DNA from: Chrysochromulina parva
Taxonomy: Eukaryota > Haptophyta > Prymnesiales > Chrysochromulinaceae
Reading direction: 5' to 3'
NCBI GenBank assembly: GCA_002887195.1
Contig: PJAB01000957.1
Coordinates: forward strand, 1-18,737
DNA: 18,737 nt
The notes under the pieces were generated by a model, which was not told the origin of the DNA, did not search any database, and saw nothing but the letters and a program-made list of their open reading frames with translations. The position numbers and the translations under genes are program-made. Below, piece by piece: positions 7,030 through 13,626 of the stretch; the first letter of the stretch is position 1; the number at the start of each line of letters is the position of its first letter.

Positions 7030-10000
7030 ATGCTCTCTTTCTTGATCGCGGCTCTCGGTCTTCGCGACCACGAGTTCCGCAAATGTGGCGACACACCGTT
7101 TTGCCAGCAGCACCGCGCTCACGCGCCGGCCGTCGACACGGCGGCATGGAAGGTCGACGTGCCCTCGATCACGGCGACTGGCACTACATGGAGCGCGCGG
7201 CTGCTCACTCCCGACGAGGCGCAGCTCTCGCTCATGCTGCAGGTCTCGGTGCTGCGCACAGGCGCCGTGCGCGTCCACGTCGCGGACGACACGAGCGTAC
7301 CCGTGGACTCCCTCGAGATGGTAGACCCCACCGTCAAGAAGCCTGAGGCGTGGGACGACGAAATGGATGGCATCTGGGACGCGCCAAGGGTGCGGCTCGG
7401 CCGCGCCGTCAAGGCTCGCTACGAACCGACGGAGCCGTTTGCGTCCGAAGCGGCGCTCACGCCCGTGGCTTGCACGGAGCTCAACGCGCCGAGGTCGAGG
7501 GCCAAGGCCGAGGGCCAGAGCATTATCAAGTGCTCCGCAGACGCGGGGCCCGTGCTCGTGCGCGTCGTGCACGAGCCGTTCAGCGTGCACGTGGTCGATG
7601 CGAGCGCGGGCGACTGCACACCAGGTGCTCCTTGCGAGCCCGTGGTGAGCTTCAACGGGCGTCGCCGGCTCCTCTACGAGCCCTTCCGGCAGCTCATCCC
7701 AAGCGGCGAGGCAGAGGCCAAGCCTCCCGAACCCTTCAAGTTCAACTCGTTCAGCGACCCGATGCCTTTTGGCTCGGCGTCGGTGGGCGTGGACATCGAC
7801 TTCCCGCACGCGACGCACGTGTACGGGCTGCCCGAGCGAGCGATGGACCTCGCACTCCCATCCACGCTCGGCACTGAGCCCTACCGCCTCATGAACCTCG
7901 ACGTGTTCGAGTACCTCCTCGACCACCCGATGGGGCTGTACGGCTCGGTGCCTTTTGTGCAAGCGTCCGGGCCGCGCGGCTCGCAGGGCGTGCTCTGGCT
8001 CAATCCCTCGGAGACCTTCGTCGACGTCGGCTGTGCAGCCGGCGGCGCGCACGGCATGGCGCCCGGTGGCGGTAATGCGTGCACGCACTGGTTCAGCGCG
8101 TCGGGCGTCATCGATGCGTTCCTCTTCCACGGCGCTTCACCCACTGATGTGACGCGTCAGCACTCGGCGGTCACGGGCGTGACGCCGCTGCCTCCATACT
8201 TTGCGCTCGGGTACCACCAGTGCCGTTGGAACTACCGCGACGAGCAGGACGTGCGGCAAGTCCACGAGGCCTTCGAGGAGCATGCACTCCCCTTTGACGT
8301 GCTTTGGCTGGACATCGAGCACACGGACGGCAAACGCTACTTCACGTGGGACAAGCTCAAGTTCCCTGATCCGCTCACGATGCAGCGTCAGCTCAAGGCG
8401 ACCGGACGCAACATGGTCACCATCATCGACCCGCACCTGAAGGCCGATGATGGATATGCTGTCTTCGCCGACGCGAAGACAGCCGGCCTGCTCGTGCTCA
8501 AGGAGGACGGCGAGGGCCACTTCGAGGGCGACTGCTGGCCTGGACGCTCCGGATGGATTGACTATCTGCTGCCCGCCGCGCGCGAGTACTGGGCAGGCCA
8601 GTTCGCACCGGACAAGTACGCGGGCTCGTCGGCCTCGCTGTACACGTGGAACGACATGAACGAGCCGTCTGTCGAGCGCGGCCCCGAGGTGACCATGCCG
8701 ATGGCACTTGTCCACCGCGACGGCACGGGGCGCAAGATCGAGCACCGCGAGCTGCACAACCTGTACGGCCAGCTGCAGCACATGGCCACCTTTGCGGGGC
8801 AGCGGGCGGCCTACCCGCAGCGTCGTCCATTTGTGCTCACGCGCGCCTTTTTCGCAGGCTCACAGCGCACCGCGGCGGTCTGGACTGGCGACAATAAGGC
8901 GTCGTGGGCGCATTTGGCAGCGAGCACGCCCATGCTCCTCAGCCTCTCGCTCGCGGGCATCCCGTTTGTGGGCGCCGACGTCGGCGGCTTCTTCGGCAAC
9001 CCGACGCCCGCGCTGCTCGTGCGCTGGTACCAGGTCGCAGTCTTTCATCCCTTTTTCCGCGCACACGCCGAGTTCAAGACCAAACGTCGCGAGCCATACC
9101 TCTTTGGCGACGAGGTCACTCGTCAGGTGCGCACGGCGCTCGGCCACCGGTACAGCCTGCTGCCATACCTGTACACGCTCTTCGCGCAGCATGCGGCTGA
9201 TGGCTCTCTCGTGATGCGGCCGCTCTGGTATGAGTTCCCCACAGACCCGCAGCTACGCGGCAATGCGTGGTGGTCAGCCGCTGCGGAGGAGAGACGCGCG
9301 GCGGCCGAGAGCAAGGCGGCCAAGACTGAGGCGGGCGCCGCGGCGGCGGCGCCCACGACGACGCCCACTTCGGACGACGAGCTGAAGCGGCGGTTCCTCG
9401 AGCAGGAGAAGGCTCAGGCCGAAGCGCCGGCGGCGGCGGCGGGGGCGGCGGCGGGGGCGGCGGGCGGCCCTCAAGTCTTGGACGAGGAAGCCGTTGAGGA
9501 GCCCGTGGACGAGGGGCCGTGCCCGTGCTTCAAGTGCGACGAGTCGCGCTGCTGGAACCCTGAGTGCCTGGTGTGCGGCACCAAGGCGGTATCCGGATGC
9601 AACCAGCCGACCGACGCGGGGTGTTACACGAGCGCCGAGGCTGAGTGCTCGTGTAATGCCGACCCGACGCCGCCGCCGGCGTATGCGACGGGCGAGTCGG
9701 ACGACGACCCTGACCAGGGCGAGGGTCGCGGCTTGGGCGAAGACGATGCCGACGACGCCAAGGGCTTCGACACTCGCGATGAGTACTACCATGGTGCGGT
9801 GCGCGAGGGCGCCGGCGAGCAGGACGAGAACTACGAGCAGACTGGCGAGCAGTTCCTCCTCGGGCCGCATATCATGGTTCAGCCGATCACGACGATCAAG
9901 CCGATCGCCGACACGCGTGTGTACCTGCCCGCGAGCACCCCGACGGCCGACGCGACCTGGTACGACTTCTACAGCCACGCGAAGCTCGTCAGCACGCCGA

Positions 10001-10479
10001 GCGCGCGCGTGGTTACCGTGCGCGTGCAAGCGGACCACGTGCCCGCCTTTGTGCGCGGTGGCGCCATCGTGCCCAAGCGAGAGCGCCTCCGTCGCTCTTC
10101 ACAGGCGACGCACCTCGACCCGTTCACACTCGTCGTCGCGCCCGACGGCGGCGGCGTGGCGGCGGGTACACTCTTCCTGGACGCCTATGATGGATACGAG
10201 GACACGACGCTCACCGCCCAGTTCAGCTACGCGAGTGGTCTGGTCAGCGGCACGGTGGCGGCGACGGGCCAGGGCGGCGCTCCGCCTGCTGCCGAGAGCG
10301 AGGTCGAACGCATCGTGCTGCTTGGCCAGGCGGGGCCAGCCGACGTGGTCGTGCATAGGAACGGCAAGCTGGTGCCCGGCGTCACCACACTCTACGACGC
10401 CGCCGCGGGCATGCTTACCGTGCGCAAGCCGACGGTACGCGTCGGCGAGGCGTGGACGGTGCGCATCAGTGCACCCTAA
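7030..10479 (+). CDS. GANAB: ER alpha-glucosidase II catalytic (alpha) subunit, GH31, with Cys-rich insert
   Basis: This enzyme removes the two inner alpha-1,3-linked glucoses from N-glycans in the ER lumen and so drives the calnexin/calreticulin cycle. From the ATG at 7030 (1149 aa) there is a short hydrophobic signal (MLSFLIAALGL), then the family's N-terminal Cys motif (FRKCGDTPFCQQHR), an N-terminal beta domain, the GH31 barrel with nucleophile Asp542 in WNDMNEPS and acid/base Asp621 in WTGDN, GADVGGFFGNP, HPFFRAHAEF, and a C-terminal beta domain. There is no ER-retention tail, as expected for an alpha subunit held by its beta partner. Usual length is about 900-950 aa. The excess is a roughly 205-residue insert at about 734-941, between YEFP and QFLLGP, where relatives have about 15 residues. 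An in-frame ATG at 6922 would hide the signal peptide, so 7030 is preferred. Single exon. Confidence 0.93.
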   Translation: MLSFLIAALGLRDHEFRKCGDTPFCQQHRAHAPAVDTAAWKVDVPSITATGTTWSARLLTPDEAQLSLMLQVSVLRTGAVRVHVADDTSVPVDSLEMVDPTVKKPEAWDDEMDGIWDAPRVRLGRAVKARYEPTEPFASEAALTPVACTELNAPRSRAKAEGQSIIKCSADAGPVLVRVVHEPFSVHVVDASAGDCTPGAPCEPVVSFNGRRRLLYEPFRQLIPSGEAEAKPPEPFKFNSFSDPMPFGSASVGVDIDFPHATHVYGLPERAMDLALPSTLGTEPYRLMNLDVFEYLLDHPMGLYGSVPFVQASGPRGSQGVLWLNPSETFVDVGCAAGGAHGMAPGGGNACTHWFSASGVIDAFLFHGASPTDVTRQHSAVTGVTPLPPYFALGYHQCRWNYRDEQDVRQVHEAFEEHALPFDVLWLDIEHTDGKRYFTWDKLKFPDPLTMQRQLKATGRNMVTIIDPHLKADDGYAVFADAKTAGLLVLKEDGEGHFEGDCWPGRSGWIDYLLPAAREYWAGQFAPDKYAGSSASLYTWNDMNEPSVERGPEVTMPMALVHRDGTGRKIEHRELHNLYGQLQHMATFAGQRAAYPQRRPFVLTRAFFAGSQRTAAVWTGDNKASWAHLAASTPMLLSLSLAGIPFVGADVGGFFGNPTPALLVRWYQVAVFHPFFRAHAEFKTKRREPYLFGDEVTRQVRTALGHRYSLLPYLYTLFAQHAADGSLVMRPLWYEFPTDPQLRGNAWWSAAAEERRAAAESKAAKTEAGAAAAAPTTTPTSDDELKRRFLEQEKAQAEAPAAAAGAAAGAAGGPQVLDEEAVEEPVDEGPCPCFKCDESRCWNPECLVCGTKAVSGCNQPTDAGCYTSAEAECSCNADPTPPPAYATGESDDDPDQGEGRGLGEDDADDAKGFDTRDEYYHGAVREGAGEQDENYEQTGEQFLLGPHIMVQPITTIKPIADTRVYLPASTPTADATWYDFYSHAKLVSTPSARVVTVRVQADHVPAFVRGGAIVPKRERLRRSSQATHLDPFTLVVAPDGGGVAAGTLFLDAYDGYEDTTLTAQFSYASGLVSGTVAATGQGGAPPAAESEVERIVLLGQAGPADVVVHRNGKLVPGVTTLYDAAAGMLTVRKPTVRVGEAWTVRISAP
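9241..9849 (+). other. Low-complexity and Cys-rich insert inside glucosidase II
   Basis: This in-frame segment has no equivalent in known glucosidase II proteins. The first part is Ala/Glu-rich with a charged, probably helical stretch and a GGC/GGG-rich run (about 9427-9470) encoding Ala/Gly. The middle (9520-9654) encodes 45 residues with 10 cysteines, starting CPCFKC and ending CSC. The last part is acidic (Asp/Glu/Gly) with several Tyr. No stop codon interrupts it, and the Cys spacing looks like a real folded module, so it is unlikely to be an unspliced intron. The role is unknown. Confidence 0.8.
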
Positions 10480-10711
10480 GCCTCGACCCACAGGTATAGG
10501 GACTTTGACTTTGCGAGCTGCGGCAGGGCGGCCGCGCGGACGCTCAGGCAAGGTTTGTGCTCACCACGCAGCGAGGACGCAGGGTGTGCCAGAGTTTGCT
10601 AGAAGTGACGAGTAGCGCTCTTGTGTGGGTGACAGATTTGCGTGCTTCGATGCCTCTCCCTTTCCTGGGGAGGGGTTTGTGGTTACACTCTTCATACAAC
10701 TGACATGGAAC

Positions 10712-10761
10712 AAGGGGCTACCATTAGGGGGTAGGTCAGCCCCTTATGCTCTCAGCCCCTT
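10712..10761. repeat. One arm with two alternative pairing partners
   Basis: AAGGGGCT (10712-10719) can pair perfectly with AGCCCCTT at 10738-10745 or with a second copy at 10754-10761. The two right arms are a 16-bp-period direct repeat of TCAGCCCCTT. This could form mutually exclusive hairpins about 50-100 nt upstream of the ATG at 10814. No function can be shown from sequence. Confidence 0.55.
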
Positions 10762-10774
10762 GCTTGGAACTTAC

Positions 10775-10792
10775 CGGTACAGTACAGTACCG
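10775..10792. repeat. CGGTAC / GTACCG inverted repeat with GTACA units
   Basis: CGGTAC (10775-10780) and GTACCG (10787-10792) are reverse complements around AGTACA. The sequence also reads as tandem GTACA units. It lies 22-39 bp upstream of the ATG at 10814 and may be a protein-binding dyad near the transcription start. Confidence 0.45.
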
Positions 10793-10813
10793 TGTCGTTC
10801 GCGTGAAAGGCGG

Positions 10814-12018
10814 ATGGCGGCGCTGTGCGAGCTCGGCGGCATGAGTTTCGCCGAAGCGACCGAGGAGCGGCGATTCGGGCCTCTGTCCGTTGGCCAGCGC
10901 ATTCGCATCACAGGCGACGACGGTCTCTCCAAACGGGCATTGCTGATGGCTTTTGATGGCGACGATGCGTACGAAGTCGAGTACGAGGCGGGCGGCGAGG
11001 CAGTGGTGCCAGCGGCGAAGTGCTCGGCGCTGCTGGCCTTTGAGGAGGCGGGCGGTGCTGAGGCCGATGCCGAGCGATTTAAATTACAAGGCAATGAGCT
11101 ATTCAAGCTGCGGGACGCGGCCGCGGCGATTGAACAGTACGTGCTCGGGCTTCGTGCCCTCGCCTCCAAGGCGACGCCAGGTGCGAGGTGCCTGATACGC
11201 CCACCAGAAGGCACTGGGCCTCTGCGTTCCGCGATGGTGCTGACTAAGGACGCCAACACCGTTGATGTGTCCTACGAGGCCGACGAGACGATCGCGCAGG
11301 CCGGGGGCAAGGACACGGCATCGCGGTTGCAGGAGCTGCTGCGACAAGCCGAGACCATCTCGGATGGTTCTGCAGAGGAAGCGGGCGCGCTTAAGCACGG
11401 TGGCGGTTGCGGGGGCGAGGAGGAGGAGGAGGAGGAGGGCGTAAATTTGGATCGAGTGGTCTTGGTGGTGCATGGCCAACAGCCCATGTTGCAGGTGGCG
11501 CTGCTACTCAATGCGGCCAAGTGCTCGCTTCTGCTCCAGCAAGGCGGCGCTGCCATCGCCCGAGCGAGCCGCGCCGAACGTATTGCCGCGCACGACACAT
11601 TCGATCCACGCACCGCCCTCCTCCATCGGCGCACCGCACTTGTCGTTTGCTCGTGCGCGCTGCCGCCCCATCCGCCACCAAGCTTGAGCATCCTTTTCCA
11701 CCGCATGGCCGATCCGCCGCCTTGCCTCCGCGTTCACAGGCGTCTTGCCTCCGCGTTCACAGGCGCGCGGCGCTCAGCCTCCAGCGCTTCGGTCTGGCGA
11801 CGAGCTATGCCGCCCGGCTCCTCGCAGCGCCCGTGCCCGACGAGGCCACTGCGGCCGCCAGCGCGGTCAAAGAGGCCAAGGGGCTGCTGCGCGACATCCA
11901 GCGGCGCGTCGTTGAGGTGCGTCGCTCGAATAAGCGGCTGGCCAAAGAGTTGAGTGAGTGGGTCGAATCGGCCATGCAGGCGATGATCCCTGCCGGTCCC
12001 CCAGAGGGACACGGCTGA
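10814..12018 (+). CDS. TPR protein interrupted by an SH3/Tudor-like module, multi-exon
   Basis: This is a predicted cytosolic adaptor or co-chaperone-type protein; its partner is unknown. From the ATG at 10814, residues 24-75 form a beta-rich SH3/Tudor-like module (GQRIRITGDDG, YEVEYEAG). Residues 87-117 form a TPR helix pair (KLQGNELFKLRDAAAAIEQY). Residues 123-160 look like a second SH3-like module (GARCLIRPPEG, VDVSYEADE). A Glu run follows, then a second TPR (ALLLNAAKCSLLLQQGGAAI, DPRTALLHRR) and a C-terminal helical region ending at 12018. The C-terminal part is in another frame, so at least one intron is required. The best models remove 11642-11784 or 11645-11784 (GT...CCTCCAG), which keeps TPR spacing. 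A second, optional 54-nt intron is 11441-11494. The product is about 335 aa. Splice sites are inferred, not proven. Confidence 0.6.
11417..11438 (+). repeat. GAG/GGA triplet run (poly-Glu)
   Basis: About seven GAG codons in a row encode an acidic tract in the TPR protein, immediately before the candidate GTAAAT splice donor at 11441. As a purine-rich run beside a donor it could also act as an exonic splicing enhancer; that is inference. Confidence 0.75.
11441..11494 (+). other. Candidate 54-nt in-frame intron
   Basis: The segment begins GTAAAT and ends CATGTTGCAG, both good splice signals. Its length of 54 is a multiple of three and it is in phase 0 at both ends, so the frame is open whether or not it is removed. 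The 18 residues it would encode do not match TPR or SH3 patterns, and removal brings the second TPR closer to the acidic tract. It is very short for an intron. Confidence 0.45.
11642..11784 (+). other. Required intron in the TPR gene (boundaries approximate)
   Basis: The reading frame must change between the second TPR (frame of 10814) and the C-terminal segment (frame ending at 12018). A donor at 11642 (GTCGTT) or 11645 (GTTTGC) joined to the acceptor CTCAGCCTCCAG ending at 11784 is phase 0 to phase 0 and gives RRTAL(V)-RFGLA, close to TPR spacing. The upstream acceptor ending at 11739 is also in phase and would give a longer product. The second acceptor, at 11762, is out of phase with these donors. 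Confidence 0.5.
11721..11765 (+). repeat. 23-bp-period tandem duplication containing a splice-acceptor-like site
   Basis: CTTGCCTCCGCGTTCACAGG followed by CG occurs twice, at 11721-11742 and 11744-11765, identical over 22 bases with a period of 23. Each copy ends in CACAG, so the duplication creates two candidate acceptors (AG ending at 11739 and 11762). Because 23 is not a multiple of three, reading through the duplication shifts the frame. Confidence 0.9.
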
Positions 12019-12426
12019 CGGCTGGGTAGTTCCCTAATGCTCGGGGGCTCCCTCCCTGCCTCACGCGAGGCGGTCAGACTTTCCGGCGGGCGGGTGAGGT
12101 CCCGCCTCGAACCCCTGCCTATCTGGGGCGGGTTCACTTTCTGGGGGCGGGGCAGGGCGCCAGGGCGGCCCCCGGGTAGGCCTCCGGCCGCCCTTGCCGC
12201 GCCGTAGAAGCGCCGTAGCGCTTAACGTAGCGCAGGTGGCGAGGGGTAGCACCGGCGCCACCCGTAGGGTCCTGGGTGCGGAGGATGGCCCCGGGGTAGG
12301 ACTCCGGCCGCCCCCACGGTAGCACCCGGGCGCAAAGACCGTCCGGTATATATTAGACTGATTCTCAAACTTATTCTCCGAGACGTTACTCGTTAAAAAT
12401 CGTGCACAGTCATATCTCCGTAACTG
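12019..12426. other. Intergenic region between convergent genes with GC-rich repeats
   Basis: This holds the 3' flanks of the TPR gene and the SH3-like hypothetical gene. It contains a short hairpin (GCCTC 12058-12062 with GAGGC 12067-12071), an imperfect 27-bp direct repeat and an 11-bp-period doublet. The right end (about 12342-12426) turns abruptly AT-rich, probably the 3' UTR side of the minus-strand gene. No RNA gene was recognised. Confidence 0.5.
12167..12313. repeat. 27-bp imperfect direct repeat and GCGCCGTAG doublet
   Basis: 12167-12193 and 12287-12313 match at 25 of 27 bases (core GGGTAGG.CTCCGGCCGCCC) and are 120 bp apart. Between them GCGCCGTAG occurs at 12199-12207 and 12210-12218. 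This may be the remnant of a GC-rich interspersed repeat. Confidence 0.7.
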
Positions 12427-13254
12427 TTATCGTGGCGTCGCGGCGGTGCCGGTGGGCTGTGCTGCTGCTGGGCCGCTCGGCTCGACAGACGCGGTCGCCA
12501 ACGCTGTTGGCTCTACCGGTCCGACCGTTGAAATGCGGAGCCGGGTGAAGCCATCCACGTCCTTAAGTTCCTTGTCGAGCTTTCCGAGCGTGAGCTCGCC
12601 GGCGAGGGCCCTCATGGGACTTGCGGCTTGAGACGAGGGCTCTGGCAAGGGCTCTGGCGAGTACTCCGACCTCTTGTCAGCCGCGTGGGGACGGTAGAGG
12701 AAGGTCGAAGACACCTTCATCCTGAGGTCGCTCGCCAGTTGCGCGGCGAGCTCGCTCACCGTGGTGCCCGGCGCGCTGAAGTAGTGGATGGGCAGCTCTG
12801 TCAGCGCAGGCAGCGTGCTCGGCTCAAGCTCATGCATCATGAGCTCGAGCACCACCGCCCTGGGTGGCAGCTGCTCCCGCAGCGCGTTGGCGTCTGTGCC
12901 AGCGCCGTGCAGTCGGCTGATGTGCGACAGCAGGTCCGGATCCACAGACGTGCCGCCCTTGTGCTGCGCAGCCAACGTTTTGAGGCGCTCCACCATCGCA
13001 GCCTCGTCGAGTGCTCTGAGGTTCTCACCCTTGAGCAGCAGCTTGGAGCCCCTCGGAGCATCGAGCTGCACTCCGAAGCGACCCGCTTCGTTGGCGGCAT
13101 TGATTACCTCACCCAAGCACCCATTGTACTCGTCGCTCTTTAGCGAATGCAGTTCGACGGGCATGCCCACGTCAAAGTCGTGGCGCGGAGCTGTCGGCGG
13201 CGAGCGCGGCGGAGGCAGTGGCACACCGTCGTCGGTGGTGCCCGCACCCTGCAT
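12427..13254 (-). CDS. Hypothetical protein with SH3-like module and possible ubiquitin-like region
   Basis: A 275-aa single-exon frame. Residues 1-28 are Pro-rich. Residues 29-82 form a beta-rich SH3-like module (GMPVELHSL, YNGCLGEVI, GRFGVQLD, LLLKGENLRAL), a pattern common in chromist algal proteins. Residues 84-135 look helical. Residues 155-245 (IHYFSAPGTTVSELAAQLASDL, then STFLYRP, then LGKLDKELKDVDGFTRLRIS) resemble a ubiquitin-like fold in pattern only. The tail is Ala/Pro/Thr-rich. I do not recognise a specific family. A TATA-like motif 79-89 bp upstream of the ATG supports this start. It converges on the TPR gene, which also has SH3-like modules. Confidence 0.65.
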   Translation of the reverse strand: MQGAGTTDDGVPLPPPRSPPTAPRHDFDVGMPVELHSLKSDEYNGCLGEVINAANEAGRFGVQLDAPRGSKLLLKGENLRALDEAAMVERLKTLAAQHKGGTSVDPDLLSHISRLHGAGTDANALREQLPPRAVVLELMMHELEPSTLPALTELPIHYFSAPGTTVSELAAQLASDLRMKVSSTFLYRPHAADKRSEYSPEPLPEPSSQAASPMRALAGELTLGKLDKELKDVDGFTRLRISTVGPVEPTALATASVEPSGPAAAQPTGTAATPR

Positions 13255-13626
13255 CGCGATCGCGAGTCGTCACGCAAGGGAAGGCGCTCATGTTTCCCGC
13301 GTTTGTCAACTTTCGGTTTGGTCAAACTTTAGATATAAAGTTCGAACACGCTCCTGAACCTGATCCTTGTTCAAATCGTCTGCACCATGGTCTGTCGCAC
13401 GACGGCGAACACCATAAACCGAACAATCCGCGCGGTCCTCTCGACCGGTTCCGCACATGATTGACGTGTTCACGCAGCGCTGCTTACTCTGTTCGCTCGA
13501 GAGCCACACGATGCACGCGGAGACGACCCCGCGTTCGCGATCACTCGACGGCAATTGTGAGAGTTGGGCGCGTATCCTAGGTGGTTGCGGCCGCGCGTGC
13601 CACGTCGGCGCGGCCGGCGAGGTGGC
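13255..13626. other. Intergenic region between two minus-strand genes
   Basis: This contains the promoter of the SH3-like hypothetical gene, with a TATA-like motif at 13333-13343, and the 3' flank of RAB1. It is somewhat AT-richer around 13300-13400. No further gene was recognised. Confidence 0.5.
13333..13343 (-). promoter_or_regulatory. TATA-like motif GAACTTTATAT upstream of SH3-like hypothetical gene
   Basis: On the minus strand this reads GAACTTTATAT, 79-89 bp upstream of the ATG at 13254. It is the same 11-mer found 75-85 bp upstream of the methyltransferase ATG. The matched position makes a core promoter role plausible. Confidence 0.5.

Larger units (their letters stand above)
10480..10813. 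other. Intergenic region, promoter side of the TPR gene
   Basis: These 334 bp hold the 3' end of the glucosidase transcript and the promoter of the next plus-strand gene. The open frame of the next gene extends upstream to 10625, but this part has no recognisable protein features. Two sets of inverted repeats lie here and are listed separately. No TATA-like element is seen. Confidence 0.5.

Noticed and set aside
9241..9849. Glucosidase insert as a retained intron
   Set aside because: It is open throughout and has an ordered Cys-rich block with balanced codon use, and I saw no convincing GT...AG pair at its edges. Not fully excluded without RNA data.
12342..12360. TATATATT as a promoter TATA box
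   Set aside because: It lies in the 3' flanks of two convergent genes with no downstream gene start on either strand, so it is more likely part of an AT-rich 3' region.
13338..13385. TTCGAAC and GTTCAAATC words resembling tRNA T-loops
   Set aside because: Flanking bases do not form a T-stem, and no acceptor stem or D-arm can be laid out. The GGTTCGAGG word on the minus strand near 12105 fails the same test.
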